From Diacronema lutheri (Eukaryota > Haptophyta > Pavlovophyceae > Pavlovales > Pavlovaceae), in assembly GCA_019448385.1 (NCBI GenBank), contig JAGTXO010000016.1, positions 310,001 through 374,000 of the forward strand: a stretch of DNA of 64,000 bases. Direction: 5' to 3'. Positions 32,205 to 42,444 of the stretch are shown piece after piece. Under the pieces are notes generated by a model, which was given only the letters and a program-made list of their open reading frames with translations, was not told the origin of the DNA and did not search any database. A program made the position numbers and the translations under genes. How positions within the stretch are numbered: the stretch's first letter is position 1; each line of letters starts with the position of its first letter.

Positions 32205-32658
32205 GTGTCCGCTGGAAGTGAGAAGTGTGCGTGCACGTCAAGTTTGGCAGCACAGAGGCAGGCGGGATCTTCCGTGCTGCAGGGCGTGCCGTCGAGTTCC
32301 ACGTGACCACGTCGCGCGTGTGTGCACCGTCCGACCCCAGCGTGTGGGGCCCCCTGCAAATGGGGGAATAGCATGGCCGCCCCGGCAGCGAGGCGGCCAG
32401 CTCACCCGACGCAAGGCCCACCGCCCGCACGCCGGGCGGACGGACGGTGCGGTGACGTCACGGGTGGGGCGCGCTGTGTTCGGCGCGCGCGGGGCTCTCC
32501 AATGGAAGGGGCCTTGTCCGCGCGCGCGTCATCTTGGGCCTCCCCGCGACGCGCACGCGCGCGTCGTTGCCTCGCGCACTCCACGCCCTGGCGAGCGGAG
32601 CTGCCCGCGCTGCCGCCTCCGGTTGCCGTGGTTGCGGGGCGCCGCCGACGTGCCGCGC

Positions 32659-33898
32659 CTAGGCGCGCTCGGCCGGGGGCACGGCGGCGGCGGCGGCGGC
32701 GCGAAGCACGCGCCATTCCGCGCGCACCTTGCGCAGCTGCGCGCCGATGTTCGCGTTCCACAGCACCGCCGTCGCGAGGAGCGCGAACCCGACATACGTG
32801 GCGCAGAGCGTAACGGCCAACCCCATCGGTGACAGATGCGTCACGTCCTCAGCATGGGTGCAGCGCTCGCAGCTGCACTCGCGCGGGTTGGTGCGCGCGT
32901 CGTACGGCGCCGCCGGATCGCGCAGCGGCAGCCGCGCCAGCTGCTCCTCGTAGGGCAACGAGCTGTCGACGAGCAGGCACGCGCCCGTCTCATCGTTGGT
33001 GCCATGGACGCACTCCGGCTCGTGGCGCGCGCGCGCGCGGCGTGTGCCGTCCGCAAAAAGGGCGAGCGGAGCGGAGAAGACGGCGAATGGCTCGCGCGCA
33101 CGCGCGCGCTCGAAGTGCGCGGGCAGGTACAGGCTGCCGTCCGGCCGAAGCGTGCCGAATTGGAAACCTTCCCGTGCGTCCGGCCAGCGGGATGTTTGTG
33201 GCGGGAACCAGCCGAATTCAACGGCGGGACGGGAGCCGTTGGGCGCAGCGGGGACGGGCAGCCAGGTGGGCACGCAGCAGACCACCTCGCACCGGTACTG
33301 CGACGACGACCACAGGCACGAGCTGGGGAACGGGTCGGACGAGTTTGCGCGCGAGAAGATCGCGCCATCGCCGCACCCGGGCCACACGCCCACGTCCTGC
33401 AGCACGTGGCGCACAATGTCGGCGAGGATGAGGGGCGCAGCGGCGCAGAGCAGGGCGAACGGGCCCCATCGCCGCCGCGCCGGTCTGACGCGCGCGCGCG
33501 GCCCGACCGCCGCCGCGCGGCCGAGCATCGCGCCGACGACGGCGAGGAGCGTCGACGTGAGCGCGAGCGAAATGTAGTGCCCGAGCGAGCGGGCTGCGGC
33601 GGAGACGGATCCGCTGAGCAGCCCGATCACAAGGGCAGGCCAGCATCACGCGCCGATCAGCGCGGGGATGCTGAAGAGCAGCGTCGCGAGCGAGAGCGCG
33701 AGCGAGCGCCGGTCGGCTGGCGCTACGCCGGCGTCCGCGGGAGCGCGCGCGCCAGTGTCGGCCGGCGGCGCGAGCAGGCTTGCGCGGAGCGGCGCGAGGC
33801 CGTCGGCCTCGTCGTCCACCGCAGGCGGCAGCGCCTCGGCCGGCCGCCGAGGCGGCCGCCGTCACATGCCCCCCGCGCAGTCGTCCTCCGGCGACATA
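32659..33898 (-). CDS. Multi-pass membrane protein with cysteine-rich lumenal loop (5' end uncertain)
   Basis: The clear part is 33613-32659 (318 residues): helices near SLALTSTLLAVVGAMLG and FALLCAAAPLILADIVRHVL, a loop of about 160 residues with several Cys (SSSQYRCEVVCCVPTW, ECVHGTNDETGACLL, CSCERC), then a final helix (LAVTLCATYVGFALLATAVL) and a basic tail. Upstream, 33862-33650 is in frame and hydrophobic (LALSLATLLFSIPALIGA). Joining the two needs a 36-nt GT-AG intron (33614-33649), far shorter than any other intron here. An ATG at 33898 is in frame but soon meets a stop, so the true start is not resolved. Family not recognised. Paired cysteines suggest an oxidising compartment or the cell surface. 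Confidence 0.5.
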
Positions 33899-35857
<1,959 letters not shown>

Positions 35858-36313
35858 GCGCCCAGCCGCGCAAATGCACGGCGCCTGCCGCGCGGGCGCA
35901 ATGGCTCGCCGGCGCGCCCTGCTCGCACCCGCACGCCGCGGCGCGCCCGGCGTCTCGCCGCGGAGCACGACTGGCTGGCGGCCGCGCGCTGGCTCGTGTG
36001 GTCGGCCACTCCGCACTCCGACATGCCGCCGGTGCGCGGCGCACGACTCCGTCCTGTTGTCCCACACAACTGCCCCTGCATCTAGTCTGCGACACAGCAT
36101 GTGTACATTTGGGGGTGGGGTTCCGACGTGAGCATGCTCGACGCGGTCGTCGGCGTGTGTGCGCTCCGCGTCGGCAAGCTCACGCCGACGACGCTTGCGC
36201 AAGCGTCGGCAAGCTCGACGCTTGCGCAAGCGCAAGCGCTGGCGTTTTGGCCTTGTCGTTCTCCTGCCCAATGCACAGCAGTGAGGATGAGGTGGCGAAG
36301 CCAATGGACATCA
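35858..36313. other. Convergent intergenic region with palindromes
   Basis: 456 bp between the stop codons of the hydrolase gene and the nucleoside-hydrolase/TIR-like gene. No exon recognised. Contains the palindrome listed separately and a G-rich patch near 36110. Confidence 0.5.
36189..36208. repeat. 20-bp perfect palindrome with partial second copy
   Basis: CGACGCTTGCGCAAGCGTCG is a perfect palindrome. A partial copy, CGACGCTTGCGCAAGCG, follows at 36217-36233. Both lie between two converging genes; a role in 3'-end formation or simply a hairpin-prone repeat is possible. Confidence 0.85.
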
Positions 36314-39300
36314 TCATGCTGACATGCTTTGGCACGGAATTGCATGCGTTGCTGCCGCTGGCGCTTGCTGCGGCACGCGCTGCAGGTAGGCGCGCACAAC
36401 CTCGTTAAAGCCTGCGACAGACGCGAGCTCGACGGCGCGCACAAGCCGCTCCTGGCTGCGCGAGCAACGCGCGGGGTGCACCCACATGACGTGGAATGCG
36501 TCGAAGGACGCGTACACGCCCGCGGCCGACTCCGGCCCGCCGATCAGCAGTACGTCGACGTCGTTGAGCGAGCCACCGAGCGCGACCCATACGAAGAGTT
36601 GTGCGACTGCCTCAAAGGAGCGCGCAAAATCGAGGCCGCAGAGGACGAGCAGCTTCCGCGCGCGCGCGAGGTGGAATGGCATGTGTGCGAGCCAGTCGTC
36701 TCCGTCGGCGGATAGCACGTCGAGCCAAATGGTCTCGCTGCCGTCTTCGCGACGCGCACACCACTCCGCAAGCGCGGCGCGCTTGAGCTCGGCGCTGTCG
36801 AGGTGCGAGTGGACGACAAAGAAGTCGACGCTGTCCTTGGCGTCGGCCGCGTTGTGCACGCGCGCGTTGCGCGCTGCACGCAGCTGGTGCAGATCGAGCG
36901 CCTGCTCACGTGCGGCGTGGCGACGCCCTGGCACACCGTGCGGCGCGAGCGTGCAGGACTCCCACGAAATACGTCGCTGCTCCCTGGTGCGCCTCGAGGG
37001 GTCGCGGCCATCGCCGAGCACGGGCGAGAGCTCATGCGACGCTGTAGGCAGAGGTGCGCCCGCCGACTCCGCGGGCAACCGTGCGCTCGTCCGCTTGCGT
37101 GACCCGAGCTGCGCGCTGCGGCTGCCGGTGGGCGGCGTGGTGCCGTCGCAGACGGCCGTGCCCAAGCGCTCCATCGTGCGCGCGATGCGCCGCTGCGCCT
37201 GCGCCGGCGCGCGTGCCGGCAGCCAGGCACCCGTGCGCGCCCACGCGCGTTCCGCGCTTTGTAGCAACCATGCACGCGCGCCGCGGCAGGCGCACGCGGC
37301 GCTACTTGCCAGGTGCCGCTGCGCTGTGTGGGCCGGCGGAGTGCGCTCCCACACGCTCGCGCGCGCGAGCAGGCCGTCGCTGCCCGCCTCGGCGTCGCCG
37401 GCGCGCAGCGCCACGGCAAGGTCGAACAAGTCGACCACCTGAAAGGCGCGTCCCGCTGCCGCCATAACCTCGGCCGCCGAGCGCGCCGTGTCGCGCCCGT
37501 CGAACCGCGCCTCGTGCAGCCCGAGCAGCGCGACGAGCGGCGTGTCCGCCTCGGCGCGCTCCCACCGCACAACCCACAGGAGCAGCGCGCGCATCCGAGC
37601 CCGCGCGTGCGGCGCGTACATGGGGCAGACAATGGCGAGCAGAACGGACGCGCTCGCGAAGAGAACCGCCTTCTCGGCGCGAGGACGCACTTCGTCGCAC
37701 CGCTGCTTGGCGCAGAGCAGCTCGTGCGTGAAGAGGAGCACGGCCGACGCGCTGGTTGACAGCCGAATCGACGACCACAAGCGCGCGACGCGCCTCGCCG
37801 GCGAGGCAGCGCGCAGTGCAACCGCCGCGAGCGCCGTGAGTGCCGCGCCGAGCGCGAGCACCGCGAGCCACGCTGCGGCGGCGCGCGCCGCGTCGCGCGC
37901 GCGGTCGGCGACGCCGACGCGGAGGGAAAAGCCCGGCGAGGTGCGCGCGCCCACGCTTGCGAGCGCGATCAAGAGTGTGCACAAAAGCGTGATGCCGATC
38001 GCGGTGGCGGTCGCGACCAACGTCGCGTGGATCGTGCTCCTGTGCGTGTGGTCGTCGCGCAGCCAGAGCGTCATGATGACGAGCGCGAGGTCGAGCGTGG
38101 GTAGCGTGAGCAGGAGGCTCTCGCGCAGAAGGGGCGCGTGCGACGTGACGGCCCACAATACTCCACCGATGGCGATCAGCACGAGGATGGCGAGGGCGGC
38201 GAAGACGCGCGCCGAAGCCCTCTCGTCGACCGCGCGCGCCGCTTTGAGCGCCAAGTCGATCCGCGCCGCGAGCGCTGCCGGCGAGACGAGGCAAACGTCG
38301 CGGTGCACAATTACGCCGCGGTCACGCCCAGCGGTCGCGGCGTTGCCGCCACGCGAAGGCAGCGGGCTCTGGGCGATATTCGCGCCATCGCCAGCGCACT
38401 GCGGCAGCGGCGAGCCGCGCTCGTGCACGCTTGCCTGGCGGCCGCTGCCGGACGTGTCAGCTGCGGGCGCGACCCGTTCGGGGCCAACGCGCATGCTGCC
38501 AAGCATGGGCAACTTGCTCGGACGCTTTGGTGATGCGGTGGGCAAGCTGCTGACGGCGCGCGCGCCCATGAGGCGCGGGTCGATGTGGACGCCCGCCCCC
38601 GGCTGGCTGACGTGCGCTTGCGTGAGGAAGGCCGTCTTGTGGTAGGTTTCGCGCAGCAGCGCTACCACGTGCCTCTGCTCGGGTGCGTGCTCGGGCGCGA
38701 GCAGCAGCAGGTGCGCGACGACACGCCCGTCGTCGGCCCTGACCTCCACATGCGCGTCTTGGCCCCAAGCGCGCGCGTCCAGCCGCGTGCTGGGAGCGAT
38801 GAGCGCGCGCGTGTGCGGCAGCGCCGCCATCAGCGCGATGACGTCGTACGGCTTCACAAAGCCGTTGAGCTTGTCGCGGATCGATGCGCTCGCGTCGAGC
38901 TGCGCGTGACCGGCGCGAGCAAACTCATCCGCGCCGACGCCGCAGAACGTTGCAAAATACCACTGTTTGGAGCAGCGCGCCGGCAGCTTGCCTTCGCGCA
39001 GCTTCTGCCACAGGCCCTCGAGGCCAAGGAACTGCGCCTCGGCGAGGTAGCGGAGCACCTCGGACGTGCTCCGCTCGGCGAACGAGCGCGCGAGCGACAT
39101 TGGGAGGAGCGGTACGGCGTGGCGACTGACGACGACGAGCGGTACGCCCTCAGCAAAGCACCAATCGTACACCGCCTGCGCGCCCGCCATGTCGAAGCCG
39201 TTGTTCACCGACGAGTCGGCGACCCAGCCAAAGCGCGCACGCTCGTCGCGCTCGAGCCCGCCCATCACGCTGACCGAGCCGACCGCGCGGCGCGCGAGCT

Positions 39301-39763
39301 GCGGGTGCGCGATAATAACGTCCGCAAAGTCGCGGAGCGAGCTGATCAGCACGACCGTCAGCCCACCCGGCTCGGACGCCAGCATCGCCGACACGGTGAG
39401 CTCAGGCGCGGCGACAAGCCGCGCCGCGTCGACGTCGGCGTACCCGCTCAGCGCGTACTCGTGCGGCTGCGCGACGTAGGGCGTGCCGACCGAGCCAACG
39501 GCGACGGGCACATGCGACATGCCGAGCTTGTCCAGCAGGCATCGCGCAAGCGCCGCGCGACTCGCCGGCTGGCCGCCGCCGTTGCACACGGCGCCCGCAA
39601 AGTCGACGACGCCGTCGCGGTGGAGCGTCGCAAGGACGAGCAACGCCTTGGTGTCGTCGGGGTCGGGCCCTGGGTCCGTAAAAAGCAGAATGCGGGGCGG
39701 CTGCTGCGTCGGCGTCGAGCGGCGGAGGACGCGGCGCGCCGATGCCTCCGGAATCGAGACCAT
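36314..39763 (-). CDS. Nucleoside hydrolase / transmembrane / TIR-like fusion protein
   Basis: 1149 residues, single exon, ATG at 39763. Residues about 24-340 resemble inosine-uridine nucleoside hydrolases: ILLFTDPGPDPDDTKALLVL carries the aspartate cluster that holds calcium (a slightly longer spacing than the usual DxDxGxDD), then GSVSVMGGLERDERARFGWV and DSSVNNGFDMAGAQAVYDWC. A disordered linker (about 400-515) leads to about five or six membrane helices (residues about 519-715; RVFAALAILVLIAIGGVLW, IGITLLCTLLIALASVG). Residues about 978-1085 look like the algal TIR-like domain: DFFVVHSHLDSAELKRAALA, WLDVLSADGDDWLAHMPFHL, ARKLLVLCGLDFARSFEAVA, QLFVWVALGG. Where many TIR domains have the NAD-cleaving Glu, my alignment puts Gln. 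Function is unknown; nucleotide- or nucleoside-linked signalling at a membrane is an inference. Confidence 0.8.
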   Translation of the reverse strand: MVSIPEASARRVLRRSTPTQQPPRILLFTDPGPDPDDTKALLVLATLHRDGVVDFAGAVCNGGGQPASRAALARCLLDKLGMSHVPVAVGSVGTPYVAQPHEYALSGYADVDAARLVAAPELTVSAMLASEPGGLTVVLISSLRDFADVIIAHPQLARRAVGSVSVMGGLERDERARFGWVADSSVNNGFDMAGAQAVYDWCFAEGVPLVVVSRHAVPLLPMSLARSFAERSTSEVLRYLAEAQFLGLEGLWQKLREGKLPARCSKQWYFATFCGVGADEFARAGHAQLDASASIRDKLNGFVKPYDVIALMAALPHTRALIAPSTRLDARAWGQDAHVEVRADDGRVVAHLLLLAPEHAPEQRHVVALLRETYHKTAFLTQAHVSQPGAGVHIDPRLMGARAVSSLPTASPKRPSKLPMLGSMRVGPERVAPAADTSGSGRQASVHERGSPLPQCAGDGANIAQSPLPSRGGNAATAGRDRGVIVHRDVCLVSPAALAARIDLALKAARAVDERASARVFAALAILVLIAIGGVLWAVTSHAPLLRESLLLTLPTLDLALVIMTLWLRDDHTHRSTIHATLVATATAIGITLLCTLLIALASVGARTSPGFSLRVGVADRARDAARAAAAWLAVLALGAALTALAAVALRAASPARRVARLWSSIRLSTSASAVLLFTHELLCAKQRCDEVRPRAEKAVLFASASVLLAIVCPMYAPHARARMRALLLWVVRWERAEADTPLVALLGLHEARFDGRDTARSAAEVMAAAGRAFQVVDLFDLAVALRAGDAEAGSDGLLARASVWERTPPAHTAQRHLASSAACACRGARAWLLQSAERAWARTGAWLPARAPAQAQRRIARTMERLGTAVCDGTTPPTGSRSAQLGSRKRTSARLPAESAGAPLPTASHELSPVLGDGRDPSRRTREQRRISWESCTLAPHGVPGRRHAAREQALDLHQLRAARNARVHNAADAKDSVDFFVVHSHLDSAELKRAALAEWCARREDGSETIWLDVLSADGDDWLAHMPFHLARARKLLVLCGLDFARSFEAVAQLFVWVALGGSLNDVDVLLIGGPESAAGVYASFDAFHVMWVHPARCSRSQERLVRAVELASVAGFNEVVRAYLQRVPQQAPAAATHAIPCQSMSA

Positions 39764-40193
39764 CGCGATGGTCTTGCGGGCCGACGGAGTGAGAGAATCG
39801 TTTCGATTCGCGCTCCGATGATACGCTTTCCGTGCATTGATTCATATTCATTGACGTTCTTTCTTATAATTTTCATAATAACCGGTGTTCTTTCAATCGA
39901 TAAGAAGTCTGAAAGGGAAAGCGTGCTGTGCCTCTGTTGACGTTCCCGTCTGTACCTCCGTTCCCAAGCCGACCGTGGCGAAATGTACGGTGTTCCTGGT
40001 GCCGGTGATCGATGGACGGGGGTGGCGAAGTGCGCGAAGCGCGGCCACCAGGGCGCGAAGGCGCGGCCATCGTTGACGTTCAACAGCCTGGATCAAGGCT
40101 GCCGGCCGGCGCGGCCGCGCAGCGCGCGCTGTTAGACAGAATTCAGACAAAAGTCAAAAATAATAAAGGCCCCCCCATAATTGAACGTCAACG
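39764..40193. other. Divergent upstream region with AT-rich island
   Basis: 430 bp. About 39790-39930 is the most AT-rich stretch in the window (for example TTATAATTTTCATAATAACC). It contains four TTGACGTTC elements and one arm of a 19-bp inverted repeat, described separately. No coding exon is recognised. Confidence 0.6.
39851..40191. promoter_or_regulatory. Four TTGACGTTC elements
   Basis: Identical nonamers at 39851-39859, 39937-39945 and 40073-40081 (plus) and 40183-40191 (minus). All lie in the upstream region shared by the TIR-like fusion gene and the coiled-coil gene at 40194. TGACG is a bZIP half-site in other eukaryotes; a regulatory role is inferred from the repetition. Confidence 0.4.
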
Positions 40194-40199
40194 ATGGCC
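40065..40199. repeat. 19-bp perfect inverted repeat, right arm over a start codon
   Basis: Left arm GGCCATCGTTGACGTTCAA at 40065-40083 and its exact reverse complement at 40181-40199. The right arm contains the ATG at 40194. Loop length is 97 bp. A hairpin or a small inverted duplication of the 5' end is possible; no flanking target-site duplication is seen. Confidence 0.9.
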
Positions 40200-41557
40200 G
40201 ACGTCGAAGTGCAGGCCGTTGCGGCGGCGCTCGAGCAAGCGCGGATCAGCGCGGAGGTCAGCGGTGAGTACATGCAGGCGGAAGCATGCCGGCGCCAGCT
40301 CGCCGAGCTCGAGGTGCTAGACGACAAGCGCAAGCTTGAGGCACTCGCCGCGGAGCAGCTTGCGCAGCGGATCGGCATGGACGAGGCGCACATGGTGGAG
40401 CTCGGGCAGCTGCAGGCCTTTTGGAATCACCGGCTCGCGGAGATTGAGCAGAAGGCGCACCTCGTAGAGGATGAGATGCTCCGACGCTTTGCCGACGAAC
40501 TGAGTGACCTGCGGGTGCGCGCGCGCGCCCGCGCGCCTGCGCCGGCCATGGCCGCCAGGCTGGCCGTTGCCGCGCACCTGCGACAGCGCGCTCGACCCGC
40601 ACATGCATTTCTTGCAATCACTGCGCGCAGGAGCAGCGCGCAGACACGTCACCGCAGCGCGCGACTGGCAACGCGGCGCTCATCGAGCTGCGGCGCAAAG
40701 AGCAGGCGCTCGTGCGCTCGCTACACTACGAGCAGGCGGCGAAGGTGAAGGCGCAGGCGGATGCGCTCGAGGCCTCCGTGTTTGAGAAGCTGTGCGCGCG
40801 CGACCGCGATCGCGTCCGCCTGCCGCGGCGGCGATGCCCTCGGACCTGCGGGCGGCCGCGACGCGAGGCGGCGCGAAGGTGGCGCGGGGGTCGATTCGGC
40901 GACGCCCGATGCGCGCGCGCCGCGGAGGGCGAGGCCGCTGGCCGTCGCTGATGGTCGCTCCATCCGCTGCGCGCCGCTGCGCGGCTGCCCTGCGCATGCG
41001 CGCCCTCTCCGCGCGACCACACCAACTGCAGCCAGCAGCAGCACGCGATCAAGCGCCGGCACGTCGAGGAGCTCATCAAGCGCAAGCAGCACAACGAGCT
41101 GTCCGCGCTGCGCATGCGCGTGCGCGCGGGGCGCGAGGAGCACCTGCGCGAGAAGGAGGCCGACGAGGCGCGGCTGATGCTGCGCTACAAGAACTTGGCC
41201 AACGACCTCGACGCACAGCAGCGCGCGGAGCAGCAGAAACTCGCACGAGCGCCGCGGCCCGCGCTCACACCGCGGCGCGGCGGGCCAAGCGGCGCGGGCG
41301 GGGCGCGCGGCACGCACAGCGGCGCCAGTCCGCGCGCGCTCGCGACCGGCGGTAGCGTTCCTGCGGCGAGGACGCCGCGCGGCGCACAGCGACCATCGCC
41401 GCGCGCGAGGGTAGCGGGCGCGACGCCGCCGACGCACGCGCGCAGCGGGTACGCCAACGGCAGTCGCACGCCCAGGAGCGGCGCGGAGAGAGCGGCGCTC
41501 GTGGGCGCGGCGGCGGCGTGGCCCGCGGCTGGCGGCGCGACTCCTGGCACGCGCTGA
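40194..41557 (+). CDS. Coiled-coil protein of a conserved protist family, name unknown
   Basis: 335 residues from three exons: 40194-40514, 40631-40791, 41032-41557 (GT-AG, phases match: ELSDLR/EQRADTSP and FEKL/QQQHAIKRRH). The first 200 residues are charged helix. A distinctive block, ALIELRRKEQALVRSLHYEQ followed by AAKVKAQADALEASVFEKL and LSALRMRVRAGREEHLREKE, ending MLRYKNLANDLDAQQRAEQQ, recalls uncharacterised proteins shared by flagellated protists (motif R.GREE...R..E...LLQRY.N). The C-terminal 100 residues are basic and disordered. There is no membrane segment. A microtubule or flagellar role is a guess from the type of protein. Confidence 0.7.
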
Positions 41558-42444
41558 CGTCTTGACCCAGTTATATACTAACGGCGCTTACGTCAGGACA
41601 GCGGGGTCAGCACCAGCTGCGGGGGGATCGAGTAGCCACCAATGTCGTCGATCCCCGTGCAACCCGGTCACCAGCGAGCGAGCAGCGAGGCCCGACGGGC
41701 CCAAAGGGCCCGCACGTGCCTAACCGCCGCGCGCTGCCGGTCGCGTGCCGCCGCCCGCGTGCAGGCGATACACGCCGTCCAGGCCACCGCACGCGTCAGC
41801 GCCCGCTTCCGCCGCCTGGTCGGCCGCACGACGCGGCGCCGCCCCCGCGCGTCCCAGTTATAAACGACGCTTTCCGACGGGTCAACAGATGGGTTCGTGG
41901 GTAGGTACTCAGTTTTTCGCGTTTTGTGCCCGGCTGGTGGATCCAACGTCCGACCTGGACCTGGATACTCATAACCGGTTCATGTTGCCGCCGACGCCAA
42001 CGAGCCCGACGACGAGCGCGACCGCCTCTTTGCCGGGAGCGACCTCCCAATTGTTGCCCATGACGGACGTCGGCCTTCTCTTCTCGCTCTACCTGCCGCA
42101 GCCGCCCGGCCCGCATTGCCCAACGCGCACCTCCGCCGAGGAGATTGGCCGGCATGATGCCATCAACTACCACATGCCCGGCGACGGATGGCACGGCCGG
42201 CGCGCGGTGCTGACCAAGAGGGCGGAGGCGCATCGCATGGGCCCGCGCGCCCAGAACACCGCCGCCTTCAAGCTGCATGTCAGTCACGCCGGCATCATCG
42301 GCTGATCGGTCCTGCGCGCGACGGCGTGGCCCGGCCGCTTTGCCGACCCACGGCGCACCCCGCAGGATTTAGAGCACGCGGAGCGCAGGTGCCTCCAATG
42401 TCGCGCTTGAACGCGATCCCATTCACTCAACCTCCACTGACCGT
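41558..42444. other. Gene-poor stretch with doubtful small ORF
   Basis: 887 bp between two better-supported genes. It contains CCCAGTTATA at 41566-41575 and again at 41853-41862, each followed by similar sequence (AAC-GGCGCTT / ACGACGCTTT). There is a GGGCCC-AAA-GGGCCC hairpin near 41700. Codon pattern is weak and two frames compete around 41990-42150. Confidence 0.4.
41889..42305 (+). CDS. Doubtful small ORF
   Basis: 138 codons from an ATG at 41889, 27 bp after a CCCAGTTATA element that could act as TATA box. The product has one hydrophobic patch (DVGLLFSLYLPQPPG) and no known motif. The overlapping frame around 42000-42100 (NEPDDERDRLFAGSDLPIVA) looks at least as protein-like, so the true coding frame, or whether it is coding at all, is open. 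Confidence 0.2.
   Translation: MGSWVGTQFFAFCARLVDPTSDLDLDTHNRFMLPPTPTSPTTSATASLPGATSQLLPMTDVGLLFSLYLPQPPGPHCPTRTSAEEIGRHDAINYHMPGDGWHGRRAVLTKRAEAHRMGPRAQNTAAFKLHVSHAGIIG

Noticed and set aside
40065-40199. 135-bp element as a MITE with 19-bp terminal inverted repeats
   Set aside because: No target-site duplication is visible, the right arm contains a gene's start codon, and no second copy occurs in the window.
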